From an uncultured Prochlorococcus sp. (lineage in GTDB: Bacteria > Cyanobacteriota > Cyanobacteriia > PCC-6307 > Cyanobiaceae), in NCBI GenBank assembly GCA_902600395.1, contig CACKJL010000038.1, positions 1 to 7,780 of the forward strand: a stretch of 7,780 bases of DNA. The letters are read 5' to 3'. The notes beneath the pieces were generated by a model. The model searched no databases and was not told the origin of the DNA. It saw only the letters and a program-made list of their open reading frames with translations. The position numbers were made by a program, and so were the translations under genes. This document shows, piece after piece, positions 1-6,462 of this stretch (position 1 is its first letter; each line of letters begins with the position of its first letter).

Positions 1-1250
1 GTTATTACTTCTGTTAATTTTTTAATATCTATTTGTTGTGAAGATTGAGAGATTGCATCTTCATAATCTTTCATTTTTGAATCAATTTCATCTTGCTCAA
101 CTTTTATGTTTTCTGTTTCAGCTAATGCTTTTAAAGCTAAATTTCTTTGAACATTTTTTTCAGCTTGAGGCCTTGTGGACTCTGCTAATGACTTAACCAA
201 TTCCGGAGTGAAAGTAGATTTAACATCAAGACCTTGTTGAGCGAATCTTTGAGCGGTTTGTTCAATATTATTCCTCACTTCTATATCAATCATAGATTTT
301 GGAATTTCAGCAACCAATTCGTTTGTTAAGGCATCTAATAAAGCTTCAATTTTGATATCTTTTTGAGTTTTTTCAAAATTGTCTTTAAGTTGCTTTTCAA
401 TATCTTTCTTTAACTCTTTTAATGATTCTTTGTTGCCAGACTGTTTTGCAAAATCGTCATTAAGTTCAGGCAATTCTTTTTCCTTAAGATCCTTAAGATT
501 TACTTCAAAAATTGCTTCTTTGCCTCTTGAATCCTCATGAGAATAGTCATCAGGAAATTTAAGGTTAAGTGTTTTATTATCACCAATTTTCATCTTTACG
601 ATTCCCTCAACGAAACCGGGAATCATTTTGTTCTTTTCTAACTCAAGATCCATTGATTCACTTGTTCCACCATCAATCTCTTTACCAGAATCTTTATATT
701 TTCCTTTGAAACTAACTACAGCAATATCTCCTAATTTTGCTGCTCTATTGGTAACTGGAATAATGTTTGCAAACTGATTTCTAGATTTTTCTAGCGCTTC
801 ATCTATTGACTTAGGATCAAACTTTGTCTTTGATATTTCAACACTTAGTCCTTTGGATTTTTTAAGTTTTAATTCTGGGGCAACATCAGTTTGAAGAGTA
901 ACCTTAAGTGATTTTTCAGGACTAAACTTTGCAAGTAAAGATTCAAATCCATCTACCAATTCTGGCTCACTTAGTGGCTCTATAGATTTTATTTTTAACG
1001 CTTCTTGCCATGATTTATCAATAATTTTTTCCAGAGCAGAAGCATGTAATTGTGTGATGCCAATTCTTTGGATTAAGACTTGTTTAGGAATCTTACCAAG
1101 TCTAAATCCCGGAATTTTAGCCGAACGACTGATAGAACTGATTGTTTCATTTACACACGTTTTGCATGTCTCAGATGGTATTTCTAATTCGAATGAAATT
1201 CTACTTTGAGGCAGAGGTGTTGTTTTGACTATTAGTGCATCTTTAGCCAT
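1..1250 (-). CDS. tig: Trigger factor, ribosome-associated chaperone / peptidyl-prolyl isomerase (3' end outside window)
   Basis: This is a cytosolic chaperone that docks at the ribosome exit tunnel and shields nascent chains. Reading the minus strand from ATG at 1250-1248 gives 416 open codons to the window edge. The protein begins MAKDALIVKTTPLPQSR and has no stop in view. The N-terminal ribosome-binding domain carries the family signature GFRLGK at residues 48-53. An FKBP-like PPIase domain spans roughly residues 165-250, with GDIAVVSFKG from residue 174 and the IPGF motif at 210-213. The rest is the start of the long helical C-terminal chaperone arm. Trigger factors are usually about 430-480 residues, so only a few dozen residues are probably missing. 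No Shine-Dalgarno sequence precedes the ATG. Residues 29-32 form CKTC, a CxxC I do not associate with the family. In cyanobacteria tig is often followed by clpP and clpX, which would lie to the left, outside the window. Identification is firm. Confidence 0.96.
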   Translation of the reverse strand, partial: MAKDALIVKTTPLPQSRISFELEIPSETCKTCVNETISSISRSAKIPGFRLGKIPKQVLIQRIGITQLHASALEKIIDKSWQEALKIKSIEPLSEPELVDGFESLLAKFSPEKSLKVTLQTDVAPELKLKKSKGLSVEISKTKFDPKSIDEALEKSRNQFANIIPVTNRAAKLGDIAVVSFKGKYKDSGKEIDGGTSESMDLELEKNKMIPGFVEGIVKMKIGDNKTLNLKFPDDYSHEDSRGKEAIFEVNLKDLKEKELPELNDDFAKQSGNKESLKELKKDIEKQLKDNFEKTQKDIKIEALLDALTNELVAEIPKSMIDIEVRNNIEQTAQRFAQQGLDVKSTFTPELVKSLAESTRPQAEKNVQRNLALKALAETENIKVEQDEIDSKMKDYEDAISQSSQQIDIKKLTEVI

Positions 1251-1289
1251 GTTTTCTAAGTTATTACTATGAACCGAATCTTAATTATT

Positions 1290-1302
1290 TCACATTATGT
1301 GA
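1290..1302. promoter_or_regulatory. 13-bp perfect palindrome between divergent tig and asd; possible operator
   Basis: TCACATTATGTGA reads identically on both strands around a single central base (6-1-6). It lies in the 123-bp gap between the divergent starts of tig and asd. On the minus strand it contains CATAAT, five of six matches to the bacterial -10 consensus, placed so that tig would have a leader of about 35-40 nt. The half-sites resemble CRP-type TGTGA/TCACA words but in the inverted order, so it is not a standard CRP site. It also does not fit the NtcA pattern GTA-N8-TAC. Regulatory function is inferred from position and symmetry only. Confidence 0.3.
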
Positions 1303-1353
1303 TTTCCTTGAAAGTTAATTTTTTGATAAAGTAAAAAAAATAGTCAATCTATT

Positions 1354-1359
1354 TATAAA
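1354..1359 (+). promoter_or_regulatory. Candidate -10 element for asd-dapA
   Basis: TATAAA lies 14 bp before the GTG start of asd, five of six matches to TATAAT. No convincing -35 hexamer sits 16-18 bp upstream; the nearest, TTGATA at 1323-1328, is too far away. If the element is used, the leader would be very short. AT-rich DNA makes such matches common, so this is only a candidate. Confidence 0.22.
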
Positions 1360-1373
1360 AATCATTTTAAAGT

Positions 1374-2405
1374 GTGAGACAATCTCCGTATTTGCCTAAT
1401 AGGCCATTAAAAGTTGCTGTTTTAGGTTCTTCAGGTGCTGTGGGATCTGAATTGCTAAAAATTCTTGAACAACGTGATTTCCCAATATCAGAATTGGTCT
1501 TGCTTTCATCAGAGCGGTCAGAAGGAAAAAAAATTATTTGGAAAGATGAAGAATTAGTTACAAAAAAAACAACTAAGGAAGAATTTAAGAATCTTGATTT
1601 AGTTTTGGCTTCAGCTGGCGGAAGTATTTCAAAAAAGTGGTTGTCTACCATTATTGATCAAAATGCTTTACTGATAGATAATTCAAGTGCTTTTAGGTTA
1701 GATAAGAACGTTCCTCTTATAGTCCCTGAAGTTAATGCTAGTGACGTAATTAATCATGATGGGGTAATAGCGAATCCAAACTGCACTACCATTTTGTTGA
1801 CATTAGTTTTAGCTCCATTAAACAAACTTTCGACTATTCAAAGAGTTATTGTCTCAACATATCAATCTGTCAGTGGTGCAGGCCAACTGGCGATGGAGGA
1901 ACTAAAACTTTTAACTGAACAATATCTTCAAGGAAATCCTAAAAAAAGTGAAGTTTTGCCATACTCCCTTGCTTTTAATTTGTTTTTACATAATTCCCCT
2001 ATGCTTTCAAATAATTACTGCGAAGAAGAGATGAAAATGGTTAATGAGACAAGGAAAATATTAAATATTGCTGATTTAAAGCTCTCTGCTACATGCGTTC
2101 GAGTCCCAGTTCTGAGAGCACATTCTGAATCGATCAATATTGAATTTGCCGATGTAGTTGAGCCTAAAGATGCTCTTGAAGAATTAAAAAAATCTCCTGG
2201 AATTGAAATTATTGAGGATTACAAAAATAATAGATTTCCTATGCCAAATGACGTTATGGGAAGGGATAATGTTGCTGTTGGCAGGCTAAGAACTGATTTA
2301 AGTCATCCTCATGGATTAGAATTATGGTTATGTGGAGATCAAATAAGAAAAGGAGCAGCTCTGAATGCTGTTCAAATAGCTGAGTTATTAATTCCAAAAA
2401 AATGA
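1374..2405 (+). CDS. asd: Aspartate-semialdehyde dehydrogenase
   Basis: The enzyme reduces L-aspartyl-4-phosphate to aspartate 4-semialdehyde with NADPH in the cytosol. This is the shared step to lysine/diaminopimelate, threonine and methionine. The 343-residue length is normal. The N-terminal Rossmann fold has its nucleotide-binding loop GSSGAVG at residues 18-24. The catalytic cysteine is C137 in NPNCTT (134-139). SVSGAG at 165-170 and the RVPVLRAH segment (243-250), with R243, R248 and the acid/base H250, complete the active site. The start is GTG: the in-frame codon two upstream is TAA (1368-1370), so nothing earlier is possible, and the next start-like codon, TTG, is seven codons in. The stop overlaps the dapA start by ATGA, which suggests cotranscription and coupled translation of two consecutive pathway enzymes. 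No key residue is missing. Confidence 0.97.
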   Translation: MRQSPYLPNRPLKVAVLGSSGAVGSELLKILEQRDFPISELVLLSSERSEGKKIIWKDEELVTKKTTKEEFKNLDLVLASAGGSISKKWLSTIIDQNALLIDNSSAFRLDKNVPLIVPEVNASDVINHDGVIANPNCTTILLTLVLAPLNKLSTIQRVIVSTYQSVSGAGQLAMEELKLLTEQYLQGNPKKSEVLPYSLAFNLFLHNSPMLSNNYCEEEMKMVNETRKILNIADLKLSATCVRVPVLRAHSESINIEFADVVEPKDALEELKKSPGIEIIEDYKNNRFPMPNDVMGRDNVAVGRLRTDLSHPHGLELWLCGDQIRKGAALNAVQIAELLIPKK

Positions 2406-3304
2406 TTACAGACAAAACTGAGTGTAATAATCCACTATTTGGAAGAATATTGACTGCAATGGTTACTCCATTCACTGAGAATGGAGATGTAGATTATGAA
2501 CTAGCTATAAAACTTTCAAATTATCTTTTTGAGAACGGTTCAGATGGAATTGTGTTGTGCGGTACTACTGGAGAATCTCCGACTCTTTCATGGGCGGAAC
2601 AGCATGATTTATTTATTGCGGTAAAAGGATCTTTGGATGCAAGCTGTAAAGTCATAGTTGGCACTGGTAGCAATTGTACAAGCGAAGCTGTGGAAGCTAC
2701 AAAAAAAGCTTACGAATCTGGTGCCGACGGTGCTTTGGTCGTTGTTCCTTATTACAATAAGCCGCCTCAAGAAGGTCTTTATAAACATTTCAGTTCTATT
2801 GCTAAATCTGCAAAGGATTTGCCTCTTATGCTCTACAACATTCCTGGCAGAACTGGATGCAATTTATTACCTGATACTGTGAAGAAACTTATGGATTTCT
2901 CAAATATTCTCAGTATTAAAGCTGCAAGCGGTAGAATAGAAGAAGTAACAGAACTAAGAGCTATTTGTGGCTCCGAACTCTCTGTATATAGTGGCGACGA
3001 TTCATTGTTGCTTCCAATGTTATCTGTAGGTGCTGTAGGAGTAGTAAGTGTTGCAAGTCATTTAGTTGGATTGCAATTGAAAGAGATGATTCATTCTTTT
3101 CAAAGTGGGAAGGTTTCCAATGCTCTAGCTATTCATGAAAAACTTCAGCCTCTTTTTAAAGCACTCTTTATGACTACTAATCCAATCCCAATTAAAGCTG
3201 CTTTGGAGCTATCGGGGTGGGATGTAGGTAATCCTAGAAGTCCTTTGTCACCTTTAAACAATGACATGAAAAAGCAACTATCTTTTATCCTGAATTCCCT
3301 ATAA
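2402..3304 (+). CDS. dapA: 4-hydroxy-tetrahydrodipicolinate synthase
   Basis: The enzyme condenses pyruvate with aspartate semialdehyde, the product of the gene before it, and commits carbon to the diaminopimelate/lysine pathway. The protein is a 300-residue cytosolic (beta/alpha)8 barrel, usually a tetramer. Visible active-site elements are GTTGE (54-58) with the threonine pair T55/T56, PYYNKP (116-121) whose Y118 corresponds to the tyrosine donated across the dimer interface, YNIPGRT (145-151) with Y145 and R150, and the Schiff-base lysine K173 in SIKAASG. The ATG overlaps the asd stop as ATGA, so the start is well supported by coupling. No Shine-Dalgarno sequence is seen and the preceding bases are A-rich. 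The stop codon lies in the loop of a small hairpin. Related aldolases of the same fold (for example N-acetylneuraminate lyase) are unlikely given the asd linkage and the intact motifs. Confidence 0.97.
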   Translation: MITDKTECNNPLFGRILTAMVTPFTENGDVDYELAIKLSNYLFENGSDGIVLCGTTGESPTLSWAEQHDLFIAVKGSLDASCKVIVGTGSNCTSEAVEATKKAYESGADGALVVVPYYNKPPQEGLYKHFSSIAKSAKDLPLMLYNIPGRTGCNLLPDTVKKLMDFSNILSIKAASGRIEEVTELRAICGSELSVYSGDDSLLLPMLSVGAVGVVSVASHLVGLQLKEMIHSFQSGKVSNALAIHEKLQPLFKALFMTTNPIPIKAALELSGWDVGNPRSPLSPLNNDMKKQLSFILNSL

Positions 3305-3310
3305 TAGGGA
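3296..3310 (+). terminator. Small hairpin spanning the dapA stop codon; weak terminator or 3'-end element
   Basis: TCCCTA pairs perfectly with TAGGGA around a three-base loop that is exactly the dapA TAA stop (3302-3304). The three G:C pairs make it one of the stronger short stems locally. The downstream TTATATTTAA is T-rich but interrupted, so it is at best a leaky intrinsic terminator. It could instead stabilise the asd-dapA 3' end or attenuate reading into rnj 80 bp downstream. Confidence 0.3.
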
Positions 3311-3384
3311 TTATATTTAACTTGATAATTAAATTTAAATAAACCTTATTTGATTACAAGCAGGCCTTCATAAATTTCAAAATT

Positions 3385-5370
3385 ATGCAATCAAGTACAA
3401 ATTCAACTGTAAATAGATCTACTCATGATTCATCTAGATCTAAAAGTAATACTCCAGCTCTACGAGTAATACCTCTTGGAGGATTACATGAAATAGGAAA
3501 AAACACTTGCGTTTTTGAATATGGTGATGAATTAATGCTTGTTGATGCTGGCTTGGCTTTCCCATCTGATGGTATGCATGGCGTAAACGTTGTTATGCCT
3601 GATACAACTTTTTTAAAAGAAAATCAAAGAAGAATAAAAGGAATGATTGTCACTCACGGGCATGAAGATCACATTGGAGGTATTTCTCATCATCTAAAGC
3701 ATTTTAATATTCCCATTATTTATGGCCCAAGACTGGCAATGTCAATGCTTAGAGGAAAAATGGAGGAAGCAGGGGTATCTGATAGAACAACTATACAGAC
3801 AGTAAATCCAAGAGATGTTGTAAAAGTAGGACAACATTTTTCTGTTGAATTTATTCGAAATACCCATTCTATTTGCGATAGCTTTTCTTTAGCAGTGACA
3901 ACACCTGTTGGCACAATTATTTTCACGGGAGATTTTAAGTTTGATCATATGCCAGTTGATGGCGAGCAATTTGATATTGAAAGAATGGTGCATTACGGAG
4001 AGAAGGGTGTTTTATGCATGTTCAGTGATTCTACTAATGCCGAAGTTCCAGGTTTTTGTCCTTCTGAGAAGACTATCTATCCCTCTTTAGAAAAACATAT
4101 TGCAGAGGCAAAAGAACGAGTTATCCTTACCACTTTTGCTAGTTCTGTGCATAGAGTGACAATGATCTTAGAATTGGCCATGAAACATGGAAGAAAGGTC
4201 GGTTTGTTAGGTAGATCGATGATAAATGTTATTGCTAAGGCAAGAGATATTGGTTATATGAAATGCCCAGATGATTTGTTTGTTCCTATCAAGCAAATTA
4301 GAGATTTGCCAGATAGGGAGACCTTATTATTAATGACAGGTAGTCAAGGAGAACCTCTAGCAGCGTTAAGTAGAATCTCTCGTGGTGAACATCAGCATGT
4401 TCGTCTAAAGACTACTGATACTGTAATATTTTCAGCCAGCCCAATTCCTGGTAATACTATTTCCGTTGTTAATACAATAGATAGATTAATGAAACTCGGA
4501 GCAAAGGTTGTTTATGGAAAGGGTGAGAATATTCATGTTTCTGGTCATGGTTTTCAAGAAGATCAAAAGTTAATGTTGGCACTCGCAAAACCTAAGTTTT
4601 TTGTTCCTGTTCATGGAGAACATAGAATGCTTGTTTGTCATGGGAAGAGTGCACAAACTATGGGTGTTCCAAAGGACAATATCCTAATTATTGAAAATGG
4701 AGATGTAGTTGAGTTAACACCTAATTCTATTCAAAAGGGTGATCCTGTAAAAGCTGGTGTTGAACTGCTTGATAACTCACGAAATGGGATAGTAGATGCT
4801 CGAGTATTAAAGGAAAGGCAGCAATTAGCTGGGGATGGTGTAGTAACTGTTTTAGCTCCTATTAGTACAGATGGGAAGATGGTTGCGCCTCCTAGAGTTA
4901 ATTTGAGAGGAGTTGTTACTACTGCAGAGCCAAGAAAAATGTCTATGTGGACAGAACGAGAAATAAGCTGGGTTTTAGAAAATAGATGGAAACAATTATC
5001 CAGACAAACTGGGCCGAATAATTTTGAGGTAGATTGGATTGGTGTACAAAGAGAAATTGAAAATGGTTTATCGAGAAGAATGAGAAGAGAATTACAAGTT
5101 GAACCACTTATTTTGTGTTTAGTTCAACCTGCTCCAAGTGGAACTCGTGCTTATATTCCAAAGATTACCGAAGAGCAAAATTTCTCCAATAGAAATAGAA
5201 ACAATAATAATTTCCATAAGAAATCAAACAATAATCATCCTAATAGTTCAAATAACCCACAAAATACCCAAAAAAGTCCAAAAGTATCACAGAATCCATC
5301 AGCTGAGACTGCTACAGAAGATTCATTTGAAGGTAGAACAAGAAGAAGAAGATCTGCTGTAACTTCTTAA
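3385..5370 (+). CDS. rnj: Ribonuclease J (metallo-beta-lactamase / beta-CASP ribonuclease)
   Basis: RNase J degrades and matures mRNA and rRNA with 5'-3' exonuclease and endonuclease activity, using two zinc ions. After a Ser/Thr/Asn-rich lead of about 25 residues, the fold begins at VIPLGGLHEIGKN (28-40). The zinc motif HGHEDH is at 91-96, with further ligands at H161, D183 (TGDFK) and probably H410 (VPVHGE). The beta-CASP domain shows SDSTNAE (214-220), TGSQGEP (318-324), SASPIPGNT (350-358) and HVSGHG (384-389). The C-terminal domain occupies roughly 460-595. The last 65 or so residues are an Asn-rich, low-complexity tail ending in a basic RTRRRR run. At 661 residues it is longer than the roughly 555-residue Bacillus enzymes, because of the two ends. 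No Shine-Dalgarno sequence precedes the ATG. It lies 80 bp after dapA on the same strand, and its stop overlaps the convergent tilS stop. Confidence 0.97.
   Translation: MQSSTNSTVNRSTHDSSRSKSNTPALRVIPLGGLHEIGKNTCVFEYGDELMLVDAGLAFPSDGMHGVNVVMPDTTFLKENQRRIKGMIVTHGHEDHIGGISHHLKHFNIPIIYGPRLAMSMLRGKMEEAGVSDRTTIQTVNPRDVVKVGQHFSVEFIRNTHSICDSFSLAVTTPVGTIIFTGDFKFDHMPVDGEQFDIERMVHYGEKGVLCMFSDSTNAEVPGFCPSEKTIYPSLEKHIAEAKERVILTTFASSVHRVTMILELAMKHGRKVGLLGRSMINVIAKARDIGYMKCPDDLFVPIKQIRDLPDRETLLLMTGSQGEPLAALSRISRGEHQHVRLKTTDTVIFSASPIPGNTISVVNTIDRLMKLGAKVVYGKGENIHVSGHGFQEDQKLMLALAKPKFFVPVHGEHRMLVCHGKSAQTMGVPKDNILIIENGDVVELTPNSIQKGDPVKAGVELLDNSRNGIVDARVLKERQQLAGDGVVTVLAPISTDGKMVAPPRVNLRGVVTTAEPRKMSMWTEREISWVLENRWKQLSRQTGPNNFEVDWIGVQREIENGLSRRMRRELQVEPLILCLVQPAPSGTRAYIPKITEEQNFSNRNRNNNNFHKKSNNNHPNSSNNPQNTQKSPKVSQNPSAETATEDSFEGRTRRRRSAVTS
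5176..5367 (+). other. Low-complexity Asn-rich, basic C-terminal tail of RNase J (coding subregion)
   Basis: Residues about 598-661 of RNase J contain the runs NRNRNNNN, KSNNNH and SSNN, then Gln/Ser/Pro-rich sequence and a closing RTRRRR cluster. The codons are largely AAT/AAC/AAA/AGA. The composition contrasts with the folded part before it and predicts a disordered, positively charged arm. RNA binding or partner recruitment is a plausible role but not shown by the sequence. Confidence 0.8.
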
Positions 5371-6377
5371 CTTTTTTCAAAATTTATATAGTTTTTATCC
5401 CAAACAATTTTTAAAAACTCTTGCAGATTAATTTGACCTTTATTTTTTTCATAAATTGAAGTTGCTAATTTTGTCAGATTTTTAGAACTACATTGCTTTG
5501 GAGATATTTCTTTTAAAAATCTATTTAAAATTGTGCACCTCGCTTCAATACACATACCATTTAGGAGATTCCTATCGATACCTTTAACATCTTTACAATA
5601 AAAATACGCTAGTTCACTTAGATCATTACGTTCATTATTGTATTTGCTCATTTTTTGGGAAAAATTATTTATCCTTTCAGAACAACCAGGATAGATGACT
5701 TCTAAGGTGGGAATAATTTTTTTTCTTACTAAATTTCTTTTTAATTTAAGATCTGAATTTGTAGGATCTTCCCAGACTGGGATCTTCATTTCATTGCAAA
5801 ATTGTTTTGTGTCTTCCCTACTGAAAATTAATATTGGTCTTATTAAATAAATTTGATTTTCTATTAATCTTTTAATCTCAATATTACTCAGACCTGCAAA
5901 ATTGCTTCCTCTAGATAAATTGAGGATAAATGTTTCTGCATTATCACTACTCGTGTGACCAGTTAGCAAATAAATATTATGTTTTTCTTGGTTTTTATTT
6001 AATAAAGTTTTGGCTCTTTCACATAATTTTTTATATCTCCATTCTCGTGCTTTTTCTTCTGAAGAAATGCCTTCTTTATTTGCTTGATCAAAAGAGAATG
6101 AAATATTTTTATCTTCGCAATAATCTTTTAATTCAAGAGCATATAGTGATGATTTTTCGTGCCACTGATGATCACCATGCCAAACACTAATAGACCAATT
6201 ATGTAGTTTTTTTAGGTCATTAATTAGAGTTAATAAAGCCATTGAGTCTTGACCCCCCGAAACACTTATTAAAATATTGGATCCTTTGGGAATTAATATT
6301 TTTTTGGCAAGAATCTCCTTATGAAGCCGATGATGCCATGATGACCAATTTTTCTGACTTAATTGTTTATCAGTCAT
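5367..6377 (-). CDS. tilS: tRNA(Ile)-lysidine synthetase
   Basis: TilS uses ATP and lysine to convert C34 of the CAU-anticodon tRNA-Ile to lysidine, so that it reads AUA and is charged with isoleucine. It is a cytosolic N-type ATP pyrophosphatase, normally essential. The PP-loop SGGQDS is at residues 40-45. TGHTSSDNAET (139-149) is the second family motif. EDPTN (203-207) and the RNLVRKKIIP segment (214-223) complete the catalytic domain. At 336 residues it is shorter than E. coli TilS (about 430) and close to the compact forms lacking part of the C-terminal region, so this does not look like truncation. The chosen ATG gives a normal lead to the PP-loop, and no other ATG occurs upstream before an in-frame stop at about 6404-6402. 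It is convergent with rnj (4-bp overlap) and divergent from ycf23. Confidence 0.95.
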   Translation of the reverse strand: MTDKQLSQKNWSSWHHRLHKEILAKKILIPKGSNILISVSGGQDSMALLTLINDLKKLHNWSISVWHGDHQWHEKSSLYALELKDYCEDKNISFSFDQANKEGISSEEKAREWRYKKLCERAKTLLNKNQEKHNIYLLTGHTSSDNAETFILNLSRGSNFAGLSNIEIKRLIENQIYLIRPILIFSREDTKQFCNEMKIPVWEDPTNSDLKLKRNLVRKKIIPTLEVIYPGCSERINNFSQKMSKYNNERNDLSELAYFYCKDVKGIDRNLLNGMCIEARCTILNRFLKEISPKQCSSKNLTKLATSIYEKNKGQINLQEFLKIVWDKNYINFEKS

Positions 6378-6391
6378 TTTGTGTTGCTCAG

Positions 6392-6397
6392 ATAATA
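6392..6397 (-). promoter_or_regulatory. Candidate -10 element for tilS
   Basis: On the minus strand this reads TATTAT, five of six matches to TATAAT, ending 14 bp before the tilS ATG. The hexamer 17 bp upstream (AAAACA, within the palindrome at 6415-6429) matches the -35 consensus only in its last three bases. The leader would be short. The call is weak and rests on position. Confidence 0.22.
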
Positions 6398-6410
6398 TTT
6401 TTTAAAAAAT
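6397..6410. repeat. 14-bp A/T palindrome in the tilS-ycf23 divergent region
   Basis: ATTTTTTAAAAAAT is a perfect inverted repeat. Being pure A/T in an AT-rich intergenic region, it may be chance, or a bendable or easily melted segment between two divergent promoters. It abuts the candidate tilS -10 element. Confidence 0.3.
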
Positions 6411-6414
6411 GCAC

Positions 6415-6429
6415 TGTTTTACTAAAACA
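6415..6429. promoter_or_regulatory. 15-bp perfect palindrome (7-1-7) between divergent tilS and ycf23; possible operator
   Basis: TGTTTTACTAAAACA is perfectly symmetrical around one central C. It lies 33 bp before ycf23 and 37 bp before tilS, where a bound dimer could affect both promoters. The 7-1-7 geometry is that of Fur-family boxes (Fur, Zur, PerR), but the bases do not match the Fur, PerR or cyanobacterial Zur consensus as I know them, nor the cyanobacterial LexA box. Operator function is inference from symmetry and position. Confidence 0.35.
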
Positions 6430-6462
6430 ATGTCACAATCGGGTAATAAATTCATTAAGTAA

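Noticed and set aside
1251..1373. NtcA or CRP binding site, or a lysine riboswitch, ahead of asd
   Set aside because: No GTA-N8-TAC or TGTGA-N6-TCACA arrangement is seen, and the gap is too short for the lysine riboswitch.
1367..1651. 94-codon minus-strand open frame opposite the start of asd
   Set aside because: It lies wholly antisense to the conserved N-terminal Rossmann region of asd, and its product resembles nothing I know.
2254..2475. Minus-strand open frame across the asd/dapA junction
   Set aside because: Both sense genes are intact and conserved through it; the product is low-complexity and hydrophobic, as expected for antisense of AT-rich coding DNA.
3305..3384. Independent promoter for rnj, with TTGATA at 3322-3327 as -35
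   Set aside because: No -10 hexamer with acceptable match lies 16-18 bp downstream, so I cannot separate rnj from the asd-dapA transcript on sequence.
3908..4090. Plus-strand alternate-frame open frames inside rnj (also 5138-5362)
   Set aside because: The main frame has continuous RNase J motifs throughout; these are out-of-frame shadows.
5930..6190. 86-codon plus-strand open frame inside tilS
   Set aside because: It is antisense to the TilS catalytic core. The apparent Phe/Leu/Ile-rich membrane character is just the complement of Lys/Asn/Asp codons.
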